From assembly GCA_028564675.1 (NCBI GenBank), contig JAOVVO010000129.1:87605-151604 (forward strand): a stretch of 64,000 nt of DNA, in the 5' to 3' direction. The notes below the pieces were generated by a model that was not told where the DNA came from, did not search any database, and saw only the letters and a list, made by a program, of their open reading frames with translations. Positions 25,534-38,925 of the stretch are shown here, piece after piece (the first letter of the stretch is position 1; each line of letters opens with the position of its first letter). The translations under genes and the position numbers were made by a program. The DNA is from Onchocerca lupi (Eukaryota > Nematoda > Chromadorea > Rhabditida > Onchocercidae).

Positions 25534-26582
25534 ATAAAATAAATGATAGGATTCCTTTTTTTTTTTTCATATTGCTAAATGTTCAATAATCCTTTGTTTT
25601 AAATTTAATTTTTTTTTGGTTTAATTTTTTTCTTTTTTCAAATAATTTTTCAATATTTTTTAACGATTTTGGTTGCGAAATTTGCTATATATGGAGAATT
25701 TGCTTTTGAATAAAAAAATTTTTAGTTTTTATGGTGATTTAAAGTTTTCGTTTTCCTCCTATGCATGCATAATGGAAAGGTTGTTATTAAAAAAAATGAA
25801 TTTTTCTTTTTTTTTTTTTTTCATTTTTATAGGCACGTAAGCAAATAAGCACAAATTTTCTTCAAAAAAGAAAATGAAATATTTGCTTTTTTTAAAAAAA
25901 AAATTTGTTTTTAAATTTAAAAAAAAAGATTTTATATGTAAAATGAATAATTTCGAATTTAAACATTTTAAAACGGTATTTATTCAGCGATGAAAAGAAT
26001 ATTCTTTTGGTCGTTTTAAATCAATAAATAGATGAAATACTCGAATACTGTAATTTATTAATAGTAATCCAATTGAGAAATGTAACTTTTCCGTCATTCG
26101 TTTCTTTGGAAAAATTAATCTTTTCAAATTATATTCAATATATGCTATTAATAGAAATACATTCTAACCAGCGACTAATTATTCGATAATTTTTGATATT
26201 CTAGTCTTTAAATGAATTAAATTAAATATTTAATAGATTAAATGAAGAAAAGAATAAACAGTAACCTTTCTAGAATATTACTATTAATAGTATCCTTGGG
26301 TATATCATAACTACGAATACCCGAATAACATTTATCACTTGATTGTTTATTGTTAGGTTTACATTTAATTGTTGTTGTTGTTCCTTGTATTGATTTAATA
26401 ATTTCCACTGAATAATTGTCATTCTTTTGTGGCTTATCATATTGTTTACCATTATCACTAGTAATAGTTTTACCATGTGGTGAACTATAATTATGATATC
26501 TTATTCCACTGCAATGATCAAAGTTGTTGCCATTACTTGTTGATATTGGAATTTCGGTATCACAGGTTATTCGTGATTTCAT
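24586..26582 (-). CDS. Unrecognised single-pass membrane protein, 210 residues
   Basis: I do not recognise this gene. Three minus-strand exons (26266-26582, 25040-25162, 24586-24778) join in consistent phase to 633 bases. The N-terminal 170 residues are polar, rich in Asn, Ser, Thr and His, with scattered cysteines (ITCDTE, FDHCSG, IKCKP, DKCYSG), several NXS/T sites and a PPPPT run. The last exon ends with a clear membrane helix (ILSAAISLLIIFLITLIVLM) and a tail of about nine residues, YIAHRRTL. There is no N-terminal signal peptide, so it is either a tail-anchored type protein or lacks upstream exons carrying one. The start ATG directly follows TTTTTTTACAG, which favours trans-splicing onto this exon, but the same acceptor could join an unseen exon. 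The splice phases and a coherent membrane helix support a real gene; function is unknown. Confidence 0.6.
25492..25532. repeat. Homopolymer run of 41 T
   Basis: An uninterrupted T-run in the first intron of the membrane-protein gene, followed by further T-rich sequence to about 25640. Its exact length is doubtful in any assembly. Confidence 0.9.
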
Positions 26583-26605
26583 CTGTAAAAAAAGAATTTC
26601 TTTCT
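26583..26605 (-). promoter_or_regulatory. Splice-acceptor sequence at start of the membrane-protein gene
   Basis: On the minus strand TTCTTTTTTTACAG runs directly into ATG. It is a strong nematode 3' splice site with no donor exon recognised upstream, so spliced-leader addition is the simplest reading. Confidence 0.55.
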
Positions 26606-27194
26606 CAAATAATTACCATTTATTATATTTGATTGCTAATTAACAAATCATTATTCATTATAACAATATAAACATAATATCACAATTAAATTATAACATA
26701 TTTATTAACAGTGTCAATTAAATTAATAATATTAAATTATTTTTTATCATCATCATGCATAACGAAATAACGTAAGATAATCTAGAAATAACATTATAGG
26801 GATGATAAAATTTAAAATTTGAAATTATTGGAAATTTTTTTCAATAATTTTTCTAATATTTATAAAATGATATGTAAAGAAGTGAAAAAAAAAAAGAAAA
26901 CAAGAACTATTAAACGAAATCTTTTTATTCAAAGAGAAAAGAAAATGGGTGCAGAAAAAACAATAAAACAGGCAAAGAATTGAAATAAATGTCAGTCAAA
27001 AAGCTGATAAATTAGCGATTATTGTTGAAATGTAAGCTTAATTTTATGCATAATTCAACTTTTCTTTCATTCATTTTTTTTTCCTCTCAAATACTTTCGC
27101 GTTAAAATGGACTTCAGTATTTCAGCGTTTTCGATTTTATAAATCATCATTTGTTTTTTCTAAATAAGCTAACAAATTCAAATAATATGATAAT

Positions 27195-27560
27195 GACATA
27201 TCGAACTGATAAAAAACGAAAATAACAATATGGAAGAATTGTTTTTATCAATTTCAATTTTAATTAACTAATTTTTAAAATGATAATGGAGTATATTTTT
27301 TAGACAAATTGATAAACAAAAACAATAATGTGGGAAATTATTTTCACCGATTTCAACTTTAATTAACTATTTATTTTAATATATAATGATGAAATAAGTT
27401 TTTATGTGAATTGAAAAAAAAATAATGCGAGAAAAATATTTTAATTGATTTTAATTTCAACTAACAACTTTTTATCATATTGTTAAAAATTAATTCCTTG
27501 ATGTTACCGTTATTTTTTTTGACTAATTTCAATTTTAGCTAACTAATTTTTTAGGCAAAT
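27195..27560. repeat. Diverged tandem repeat, unit about 110 bp
   Basis: Three to four copies share AAACRAAAAYAATAATGTGG-like, ATTTCAATTTTAATTAACTA and ATTTTTTAGRCAAATTGATA blocks in the same order. Boundaries are approximate. Confidence 0.5.
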
Positions 27561-29059
27561 TAATGCAAAAAACAATATATTCAGATTTTATTTAGCTATT
27601 TTTTTAAGCATATAGAACAAAAGAAGGGAGAGAAATGCAAAAAGGATGAAAACAAAAAAATTGAATTACTATTTTTGTTATTCACATCACAAAATTAAAA
27701 AAAAAAAATATAATTACTATTATTCATTATTCATATTATTCGTACCATAAAATAGAAAAATTAAATAAATAATAGAATTAAAGGAAAAAGAAGGGAAGTT
27801 GGTAGGAAGTAATTGTCAGTTTTTGAATTATTTTTGCGAAAAGAATAAAAAAAGATCAAAAACAGACAGGCATTGAAATATTATAAAAGACTTTTCTTTT
27901 TCTTTTCGGAATCAAATTTCAACAAAACATTAATTAGATATATCAATAAAATTGATTAAATATTTCCTGCAAGCATTTCAAAAAAAAAAAAGATCAAAAG
28001 TGCCCAGACATTTTTTTTAATGACAATTATGGATTTAGCACATACATTGTGCATGGCTTTTTTTTGACAACTATTTTATGACTTTGAAATTTAAGTTTGA
28101 GAAATGAATCATCGCAGTTAATGAAAAATTGGATTGTGAATAGATGAAATCAATGAATTAATTAAATAATTAAAATAATTCATCGAATAACTCTCGCAAC
28201 TTTTCATATTATACGATTATTACTTTATTGCAAGTAATAGCCGATCAAATAATGACTATACAAAATTTTTAAACAAATTAAAATAATTCACATCGATTCT
28301 TCGAATCGTTTTCGATTTTAAATTATATATTTTTCCGATGCTTAAATTATATTACTATCTATTTAAAACAAAAATTTTTTATTTTTTTTTTAGGCAATGA
28401 ATATATTTATATATAAATATTGTTGAAATAAAATTATTGCAAAAATTTTTTTAGAACCAATAACTAAAATGCAGTATAGTCCTGAGAAAAAAATAAAGAG
28501 AGCTAAAAGTGGCAATTATGAAATTTTTCGAGAAAAAACTTCAAATTTAAAATGACTGATAGAAAAATTTTCAAATTCTTCCATGGTTGATTATTGTTTA
28601 GAAAATTATAATGAATAGGGAGTAAACCATATGATAATGCATATCAATTGTTTGGTTTTTCAAAATATTTTAATCCTTTAAATTCCACTTCCTTTTTTGT
28701 TGTTTTTTTTTGTCTTTTTTGTTTTTGAATTCTACCCTTTCATTTTCACAAATGCAATACATCGCTTAGTTTTTTTGTTATTGTGATGTTTTCAGATGAA
28801 AACTTTTTATAAAGATATAATTTCTCAAATCTGTTGGAATTACCAAAATTATCATTTAGTTAACACATCAGAAAATATATGAACAATTAATTTGATTTCA
28901 CGATTTGTCAAGTTTTGCAAAAAAATAAGTTATATTATTATCTTCAATATATATGATTTATTAGGCTACAGAAAAAATGTTCATAGAAAATGATGAAATT
29001 CATAATTATTTAATTAAATGATGCAAAAGTCAACTATTTGAAAAAAGTCATAATCTAGT

Positions 29060-29530
29060 AATCAGATACAAACAATAAATGGAAAGAAATCAAACTATTT
29101 TAAAAGAATTATATTTTGCTTATATTTTTAGATATATATACATAATACAATATTAATTATAAATTGAATAATAAGTGGAAAATCAAAACTACTTTGGAAG
29201 AATTTATATTTTGTAATTACGAAATTAAATAAATAAGTGATGGAAAACTAAAACTATTTTGTGAGAATTATAGTTACAGAATTAGATAATGAATTATATT
29301 TTCCAATTATAAATTAAATAATAAATGGTACAAAAACGAAACTATTTGAAAAGAGTTATATTTTGTAATCAAATACTAAGCAGTAAATGAAGAGAAATCA
29401 AAATTATAATTAAAGGAAATCAAAAAATCGAATCTTTCGAAAGGATTATATTTTGCAATTATAAATTAAATAATAAATCGTGAAAAGTCAAAATTATTTT
29501 AGAAGAATTATATTCTTATAATAATATATG
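29060..29530. repeat. Diverged tandem repeat, unit about 75-90 bp
   Basis: A unit like ATAAATTAAATAATAAATGG, then AAATCAAAACTATTTT, then GAAGAATTATATTTTGTAAT recurs about six times with many changes. It gives the region a periodic look. Confidence 0.6.
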
Positions 29531-31537
29531 AATTTAAAAGAAATAATAGGAAATCAATTTTAAATTTATATTATGAATATTAATGCTCAGTATTGTATTC
29601 TAAAAAGAAGAATAATAATTTTAATAGAAATAAAAAAAAGTGTTAGATTAATGAATATATTTGGAAATTGCGGATATTTCCGTTCTATATAGCGAACAAA
29701 ACGAAGCTATTGGCATTAAAATGAACTTTGTGATATAAATCTTGAAAAAAAAAACGAATTAAATTTTGTTATATTTTGCAAAATAAACTATTTACTACTT
29801 AGCATTACTGCAAATTTACCAATATATCGAGAATACTTCGAGAAATACACCAAATAAAAGTAATAATTATTAAATCAGAAGAAATGATAAAATATTTTAA
29901 AATATTTAACAAATATCGCAATACAATCGAGAATTTCAAAAAAACTTTAACAAATACATTAAGTGGAAAATTTGAGCCATTATTGAAATCAGCCTATCAA
30001 AAGAAGTTTGTAAATACATTTTTTTATCTTTTAATGCTATTAATGAAGCCATAAAAATTTTCCTACATATTCTGCATATAAATTTTAAATTTTTTATTTG
30101 TAATAATTAAAAATTAGTTGAAAATAAGATTGGAAAAAGTTAAATTATCGTTTTATTAAACAATATGCAAAAAAAAGATACCAAAAAATGGGAAATTTTC
30201 GAATATTTCTACGCAATCAAACAGAAGAGCTGAATGTTGGGAAATTATTTAATCGAGTTAATTTAACAATAGAACTTGTTTTATTTTATTTCCATTTAAA
30301 TTTAACCAATTTCAATGATTCATTTTGCATTTTATTAACTCTAAAAAGATAAAAATCCTAAAGTATTAAATCTAATGGCTAGAAAAATTTTAAATCGATA
30401 ACGGAAATATTTTTAAAAGAAAAGAACTTTTTTTTTTATTTAATTATAACTAAGCATGGGTGATTAAGTTTTCTTGGAAAAGGACATCAAACTAAAGAAT
30501 AGTTACCTAATTAACGTTTTTTCTCTTGTATGCGAAATAAATTTGCAGGAATCATAAATTTTTGAAAAAAAAAATCTCTTTTTTCTTTCAGAAAAAAAAG
30601 TACGTAGCAATAGCAATTTAACCTGCATAATCATATGTATATATCATTTTTCAACAAACAAATTATACATTTGACAAAGTCATGTAATCAGAAAAAGAAA
30701 AAAAAATGGCAATCTTAAAATTAAATTCACTTAATTGATTAATAAATCAAAATATTTTGATGGAAAATAAAAACTGAAGAATTTTCTTTCGTAAAATATC
30801 ATCAACTTTGCATGTTAGATTATTGTTTTATACAATTTAATCATTTACCGGATACATCAAAAATGAAATAATTGAAATGAAATAATTTGATTTCGTTTTC
30901 CAGTAGATATACTTTCTCATTTCTAGTTCAATATTTGCATTACAAAGTGTTAAAATTTCGATATAAACTAATTTTCCATTTTTTTTTTTTTTTTTGAATA
31001 ATTCAATTAGTGATTTAAAATTTGAGTAATATCCTAAAGCTTTATTGAAATAATTCACTTTATGATTCTTTTTTTCGTCCATCTAACATAATCAATGCTT
31101 CACTAATTTATTCATGTAATTTTTTCTTTTTTTTGCAAATAAATTTAACGATTTTTTCCAAATTTTTTTTCTGCTAGGTTGTTAGATTTCTTAAACTTTC
31201 ATTTTTGTTAAACATTTAACATTTATCGTTTAATAACTAACAAATAGATATTACTACTATAAACTTGTTGAATTTCAAATGATAAAAATATTATCATATA
31301 TTATATTTTTTATTAATTTGCACCACCGAAATATTAAAAATAGAATGATAAATGATAGCTAAAAATATTGGAATTATCTAACAAATTTTTTGCATTGATT
31401 TATCATCAAATTGATTAGCTATTTGCAAAAGTATACAATTTATCATGAGATTCATAAGAAGATTTTATTTTTCAAACGAACAAGACAACAACCGATTTGT
31501 CTGGATGTTTGTTCGAATGTTTTCTTTTTTTTTTTTC

Positions 31538-31590
31538 CATTAATTGCGGAATGCACAACGGTTTGTCCGCTGTGCATTCTGCAAGTGATG
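31538..31590. repeat. Strong 24-bp hairpin, precursor-microRNA-like
   Basis: Bases 31538-31561 pair with 31567-31590 over 24 positions: 20 Watson-Crick pairs, two G-T pairs and two mismatches, with a five-base loop TTTGT. The core GGAATGCACA/TGTGCATTCT stands out from the AT-rich flanks. It could be a microRNA precursor with a short loop, another structured RNA, or a small inverted-repeat remnant. Confidence 0.75.
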
Positions 31591-31804
31591 TAAACAATGT
31601 TTTAAAATGTGATAAAGATAACATTTCTTGATAACTCGGTTCTGATAAATTAAAGGATAATTCTTTTTAAAAGTTCAATAATTGAAGAAAATTTAGAATT
31701 GAATCAAACAGTTGTAATATTAGTATATTATTAATATATTTCCAATATTATTATCATTGAACTTTCTATAGAATAATTTTTGCACATTACGATTAATGAT
31801 TATA

Positions 31805-31990
31805 TGCTAAAATTAATAATAATAGTAATAGTAATAATAATAATAATGAAAATAATTTGAAGATAAATAATATTAGTAATAACAAATATAATAACAATAT
31901 TAACGATAACAATAATAATAATTACAGTGGTATCAGTAACAAAACAATAATAATAATTAGTAACAATCATCAATAACAACAAATGTCAAT
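31805..31990. repeat. Imperfect AAT/AAC microsatellite
   Basis: About 180 bases of interrupted trinucleotide units (AATAATAGT, AATAACAAT and similar). Both strands stay open by composition only. Confidence 0.8.
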
Positions 31991-32498
31991 GACAGAGATG
32001 ATAATGATGATAAAAATAGTAGGAAAAGAAAAATATCATGAGCAATAAAAAATGATCGGATAGATGAATCATTTTGTGAATTCCAAAGTGATGCACCAAT
32101 CGTTAAACCAATCAATCTTGCGATCTTTCACTAACCTATTTTAACATTCAGTTCGATTGATAAAATCAAAGAAATAGAAAGAGGAAGAAAAAAAAAAAAC
32201 TTCTTTAAGACATTTGCTAAATTTAATTTTAGAAAAATTCCAATAATTGGATGAAATGAAGGAAAAAGTCACTTGAAAAAGTACGAATTGACAAATGCCT
32301 TTTCTTTTTTTTCCTTTTTTCTTTTTATTTAACATTGGTACTTTACAATTTTGCAGCCAAAATTAGCAGTTATCAATGATTTTTTTAAATGAAAATATTA
32401 TGATAATTTTAAAGCAAATTATTTAAATAATTTCTATTTTAAATTTTTTTCCAAAATGAGAAATTGCCTTTCTTTTGTTTTAATAAGGCATAATAGTA

Positions 32499-32519
32499 AC
32501 AATAATAATAGCAATAATA

Positions 32520-32565
<46 letters not shown>
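32499..32565. repeat. AAT microsatellite
   Basis: An almost perfect run of about 13 AAT units at 32516-32555 with imperfect edges. Confidence 0.9.
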
Positions 32566-33805
32566 TTAAAAGGAAAAACTCGTGATTAATTATCAAAATT
32601 TATAATTAATAATATATAAAAATGGATTAATTTCAGAACATAGTTTAAATAAAATGTATGATGATTTCGATATTAAACGATTCCTCCATTTATTCAAATA
32701 AATGTAATACTAGCTATTTTAATGATAATAATAATATTAATATTAATAACAATATAAATTGTTGCAGCAACTAGCAATATAACATCAAAAAATGAAAATT
32801 GAGTTTCAATCATATTATCTTCATGATTGTTGTTAATTAGTAGACAAAATTACTCTTTTGATTTTTATAAAAAATCAAAATATCAATCAAGTTTTGATCA
32901 GAAATTAGAAGTAATCCTCTTGATAAACAATAACATTATTAGGTTTATCTAGCTAATAAATTAAATTCAAATGTTATAAAATGATTTCGTTTTTTAAAAT
33001 GATAGCCTATTTGTAATGAATATGCATTTAAATAAAATATTTCCAGTCAAAAAGATAGTTATTTATGATATATCAATCATTCATCAACATAAACGATTAA
33101 AATAATGAATTTCGGTGAGACATTAAATTGCTTTTTTCCAATTCTGTCAACTTTTGAAACATCAATTTGTCCTTTCTTATTTTTAATTTCTATGGTTTAA
33201 AACTTGTCTTCCTTCTTTTCTCTCGTATTCCTATCAGAATATCGTTTAAAAAGAAAAATCAAAAAAAAAAAATTATAAAAATAAAAAATGCGCTAGGAAT
33301 CAGATATATACAACATATGTTATGCAATATAAATGTTTTCAGCTAAATTATTTAACACAAAGAAGAGTAAAAGATGGATTTATTTGACTGAACTTTTTAA
33401 AGATGAATAATATAGAAAGAAATAAAAATATTTAAAGAAAAAAAAAGGAGAGAGAATATCAGAAGTTTTGTTTCCTTTTTTTTTTCCTGCCGATCAGATA
33501 CTGTTTTATTATTAAATATTAGACCAGGAAATTTTCATCATAGACAAAACTATGATTAAAGTCAATTAAAGTCAAACTTTGTTTTATCATTAAATTTTCC
33601 AATACAATAACAGGTGATAATGTAATAAAAAAGAAAAAAAATATTTTTTTTTTTACAAGAAACAAATATTTTGCTTTATTTAATTTTAAATTTGCTAGTA
33701 CAATAGTAAATATTAATGAAATATACAAGAACGGAAATAATTTTTATTTTAAATCAAAAAAAAAATAATAATAATTGATTCTTGCCTGAAGTCAAAAAAA
33801 AAATC

Positions 33806-33965
33806 CTCAAAGTTTAATCATAATTGAAGAGATTTATGAAATTTGGTTATAGCTAAAGAAATTCTTAAAGTTCAATTAAAGCTGAAGAAATTTTTGAGAC
33901 TCAATTATGGCTAAAGAAATTTGTGAAATTCAATTATGGTTGAAGGGAAAATTCATAAAATTTGA
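33806..33965. repeat. Five-copy diverged tandem repeat, unit about 36 bp
   Basis: Units of the form TTCAATTATGGCTAAAGAAA plus TTTGTGAAA follow each other, alternating AAGTTC, GACTC and AATTC joins. It is too short and diverged for a satellite array. Confidence 0.65.
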
Positions 33966-34598
33966 TCGTTGGTAATAAAAATGGATGTATAAAGTGATGA
34001 GTGAAATTTACACCAATTGATAAATATATATATCATTGATATAAATATATGTATGCGATTGTTAACAATTGACAATATGTTAAACTGTTAAAAGAAACTT
34101 TTTCTTTCTTTGTATGTTTACTTTTTAGCTTATCATATCGTAACTTATGATTTCTTCTTTTTTATTTTTTGTACCACGACAATGATCAAGAATATCTAAG
34201 TAAATAATTACAATAATATTTTTAATGATTGTTAAAATTTTTTAATAAAAAAAGAAAGAAGAGAAAAATGAGGGAAAATCTTCGTAAATTGCCTTAATCA
34301 AGATTTCGATTAATTATCTTCTATGAAATATTCACTCCTAATGTATATTGTTTATTGTTTATAGTTAATCAATATATAAATGGAATCGGTAAGCAAAATT
34401 AAAATAACATATAGCATTTTTATGCAAATTTATTAATTTTGTGCATGAATAAATCAGAATTCCATTCAGAAATTTTAACTAATCCTTAGAAAAAAAAAAT
34501 TTGTGTCTTAAAAAAAATATTTATTCCAATGATTTATATTTTTTCCGAATTGCTTGATACGTAAATTGAATTGAAAAATGACGAGTTGAAATGACACA

Positions 34599-34626
34599 TT
34601 TACGTCACATTCATTGGTTTTATATA
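34599..34626 (+). promoter_or_regulatory. Clustered TACGTCA, ATTGG and TATATA motifs
   Basis: TTACGTCACAT (a CRE-like core), ATTGG (inverted CCAAT) and TTTTATATACAC follow within 30 bases. The combination resembles a promoter, but no gene was recognised downstream on the + strand, and in AT-rich DNA the TATA element carries little weight. Confidence 0.25.
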
Positions 34627-37600
34627 CACTTAACTCATATGTTTACGGCACACATAAAATTTATGTATTTTTTTTAAAGAAAAAAACAAAAGATATATAA
34701 AATAAAATAATTCTATTTTGTTTTTGATGAAATTTTATTTTCAATAAAAGAAATTTTTCTAACATGCGTCACATTTTTTCAAAGTAATAGCTCTCGAGTT
34801 TTTCTTTTTTTTTTTTTAAAGTAATAAATTTCGTTCTTCTTTTCTATTACATATAATTCGGAATTTTATATCAAATTTAAAACTTCGGATTATACAAAAC
34901 TAAATAAAGTTAAATAAAAACAATCCATTTCGATTTATTTCGTAAAAAAAAAAATCCGTCAAAAAGGAAGTATTATTTTTATCCCTTTTTATCTAATTTC
35001 AAGCTGACTTATAACAGCTAGTGAATTTGACTAATAATACAAGTGAATAAAAGCTTATCAATGATAAGGAATAAAACAACGAAAATAAAAGTTTATCAAT
35101 AATGAAATTATTATGGTTCGTGCAAACTTTTTATTTTTAAAAATAAAAAAAAAAATGCGGTTTTTTCTCCAAGTTCTATAAGACTTAAGTATTATAATAG
35201 TCTGACATATAATCCTATCATGTCAGACGCTATCTACACGCAATATCAAGCAGGAATATATGAATTATCCAGAGTAAGTAAATATTTTATAAGTCTTTCG
35301 ACAAATTTGAATTGCATTTTTTTTTTTTTTTATTTGAGTAAAATTCATATCATCAATTCAGGAATCCTAACAAGTTGCTAATGAAATTTTCAACTTGCAA
35401 ATCTAAAACTGAAAATTATATAACTACTTTTTTTCTTTTTTCCGCTAATTCAATGTCCTATATTTAAATATTGCAAATCATAAGCAAATAATGGTTGAAA
35501 TTTGGTCAGAAAAAATTAAACTATGTCAGTAATGATATCATATATTTCAATTGTTTTTTGTTTTTTTTTTTTTTTTTTAAATTTCAGAACAGTTCCATTT
35601 TACATTTAACATGAAATTTTTGCAAATAATGAATCAACTCCGATAATTAATGAGTGAATTTGTTCGATACAGAAGTGTGCAAATAGTACAATTTAAACAT
35701 TGATAAATTAACAGATTCTATTAGAACGAAATGGAACAATATTAATGGGAATTGAAATAAGGACGACTTCTAATTATTTCGAAAACTAATAAATATTTTA
35801 ATTAGATTAAATAAAAACAATTCATTTCCATACTCAAATATTTCCATTCATATATTTCGATTTCCATATTTTCATTTCATTTTAATTTTATTTTCTTTTT
35901 CTTTTCTTTTATTTTGGAATTTTATGTCCAAATAAAATAAGATGAATAATTACAAATAATTTTTTTTTCCTTTTTTTTACTGAACAAATCTTCCAAAATA
36001 GAAGAAAATAAAAAATATGATTGAATGAAAGTATTGGTATTAAAAAAGTTATATGAATAATCACATCAAATAATCTTTTTTTTCCTATACTGAGTAAATT
36101 TTTGAGAATAAAAAAAACTATATAAAGTAATTAAATAATTAATTAATTATGCACGGATATGAATGATGAAATGAGATAGAAAATATGAAATAGTAAGAAA
36201 TTTTAATCGCTGAAATTAAAATGAAAAAAATTTTTCAAAATATAACTGATATTATTATATTTATCTTTCGCTTTTCATTTATTTCATCAAGTTTAAACAG
36301 AAAGAAAAACGAAAAAGAAATTTATTTTAAAATTACTGACACTTTTTTTCATTTAATTGATCACTGTGCAGTTAGAGTGAAAATATTTACAAATTATCAT
36401 ATGCATAAAGAAAATGAAATATAAGGAAAAAAGTTTATTAAATTGTTGACAAAAAAAGAAAACTTTTAGCAAAAACTAAATAATTATTTCCGTTTTTTTT
36501 TATTCTTTTTACTTCTTAAATGATACAATGCATGAGAAAAAAAATGAAAAATGATTGGAAGAAAAAAAGTAAAGGGGAATAAATGAGAATGGAAAAAAAA
36601 AAGAATTTTTTTTTCTGAATTCTTTTCATCAGGATATTTTTATTATTCATTGCAGTTTATAAAAAAAAAAAAAAAGAAAAAAAAGAAAGAAAAAAGAAGA
36701 GAAAATGATGAAAGTAACTATCTTGAAATAGAATTCATTTTCAAATGCATTCCAAATTCTTTTTTACCTTTTTTCTTTTTTTCTTTTCTTTTTTGCAATT
36801 TCCATAAATAAGATAAAAATAAAAGTATCAGTGATACTATCCGTTGTAATTTTATTAATAATATTATTATTATTGTTGACAAATAACAAATAATCATTAT
36901 TGTTGACAAGTTAATATAATTCCATAATTTAAAAATATTAAAGCATGATCATAAGATAAAATTATATATCAACAGTTTAAGGTAAGGAAGTTGATATTTC
37001 AATAATTTAAAGACAAAGAAATATGTATTAAATTAAATTAAGCCACTCAGTTGCTTGTTCAGCTGATATCTTTAAACATTGATAAAAAGCCTTAATTTCT
37101 TATTAGAAATGATAATTTTGATAACAAATTATTGACATTAAGAAAATAATAAAACTTAATATTTATACAATTTAATATGAATTATACAAATCAATTAGTA
37201 AAACGTTCACTACGTCTAGCAGATTTCAGCATTTTTATAATATTTAATAAATTGTGATAATAAATTAGATAAAAGAAAAATCGTTAAAATGCTTACAATT
37301 TCTAAATTATAGTAAAGAATGAAATATCAAAAATTTTCATTTACAATAATTTGTTATGCGAAATATTAAAATTGTTTAGTTTTTATTGAATTTTCTTTTT
37401 TCTTTTGGAACTTTATTTTAAATATTAATTAATTTCAACGTCTAAAAATGATCAATCAATTAGATTTTTTTATTTTGTTTTTGCAATATAAAATTATTTT
37501 GCGAAATTGAGAAAAATATTTCATGTAATGCAGCCTGAAAAGCATTTTATAAATCATCATGCATACTGCATTCATTTATCTATTTCATTGTTCAAATTAT

Positions 37601-38001
37601 TATCGATTTAGGAAAAAGATAAAATTTCTAAAATGGATGAAAATAGCCTAAATATTTTGTGATTAGCAAAATTTGAAAATTTGAAAATTATAAATTAAAA
37701 ACATATAATAAAAGATGATAGTGCCCTTTTCAATTCAAAGAAACAAAATTTTTCAATGGAAAAAAGAAAAAAAATACAAATGGGAGAGTAATGAAACACT
37801 AAATTTGCCCATTTAATTCAATGTATTCGATGTACTGTTTCTTTCCTTTTTTTTCGTTCTCTTTCTTTTCTAATCTTTAAAATAGAATAATTAATAAAAT
37901 TTTTTGTATACTTTAAAAAAAAAAGGGATTATTCCATCCTAAAAAATATTGATATTAATGATTTGTAAATTTTATAAAATAATAACTGATTATTATGCAT
38001 T

Positions 38002-38415
38002 TGATTAATTATAATTGATTACAGAACATAATTACAAAATACACGCATATATTTAATTTTATACATCTGTTATTTTGATAAAATAATAAGTAATTACAAA
38101 ATAAGTGATTTTAGATAACTGATTAATTATAATTGATTACAAAACATAATTACGAAATACATGCATTTTAATTATATGTATTTGTAATTTAATAAAATGA
38201 TAATCGATTATAAAATAAGTCGATTAGAAAAAAATTATTAATTATAAGTTTGATTATAAGATACAATTATAAAATATAAAGTATAATAAAAATATACTAG
38301 ATCATATATATAAGGAATTGTTAAGGATAATTTTAATAATTACAAAATATAATTATAAGATATAAAATGCAATAAAAATATACTTAATCATATAATATAA
38401 AGGATTTTTAATCAT
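38002..38415. repeat. Two neighbouring tandem repeats, units about 126 and 95 bp
   Basis: GATTAATTATAATTGATTAC followed by AACATAATTAC and AAATACAYGCAT occurs at about 38002 and 38128. Then ATTATAARATATAAARTRYAATAAAAATATACT-type sequence occurs twice, near 38270 and 38350. Confidence 0.6.
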
Positions 38416-38817
38416 GATTTTGGCTGAGTTTTACATTAAAATATAAGCAGTAAATAAAAAGCAAAATTTCTTACGTAAATCTTTACATAAAATGTATAAT
38501 TTATTTAATACTAATTGTGTAAGTGTTGAAATTGAAAAAATTAAAAAAGTTTGAAAAAGAAACATCAAAATAGAAAAGAAGTTAAATATGACAATAAATG
38601 GAGTGCAAAAAGGAGAAAAAAAAATTAAACAAAACAAAAATTTGGCAATAATGTTTATTTATCAACTACTTTTGAGAAATTTCATAAATCTTCGACCATC
38701 TTTGCCAGAATCTTTAATCAACAAGAAAAATCTGTTCCCTTTCAAACGATATGTTAATGCCCCAAACTTACAGAGAAAAGTTTTCTCGAGAATTTGTAAA
38801 CATCCAAAATAAAAAGT

Positions 38818-38925
38818 TTCACCCCTTCTCATCCTTCTCTTTACTCGTTCTTTTCTTTGTTTTCTCTCTCTCTCCCTCTCTCTTTTTCTCTTTCTCTCTT
38901 CCTTTTCGTTCTCTTTTTTTCCCAT
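38818..38925 (+). repeat. Polypyrimidine (CT) tract
   Basis: A C- and T-rich run with CTCTCTCTCTCCCTCTCTC at its centre. The opposing frames at 38588-39047 are reading this tract and are not taken as genes. Confidence 0.8.

Noticed and set aside
30837..31082. 81-codon minus-strand frame, considered as an upstream exon of the membrane-protein gene
   Set aside because: It spans a T-run, has Lys/Asn/Ile bias and no acceptor before its ATG.
36221..36424. 67-codon + frame beginning MKKIFQNITDIIIF
   Set aside because: Single frame of AT-driven composition with no supporting splice sites or homology.
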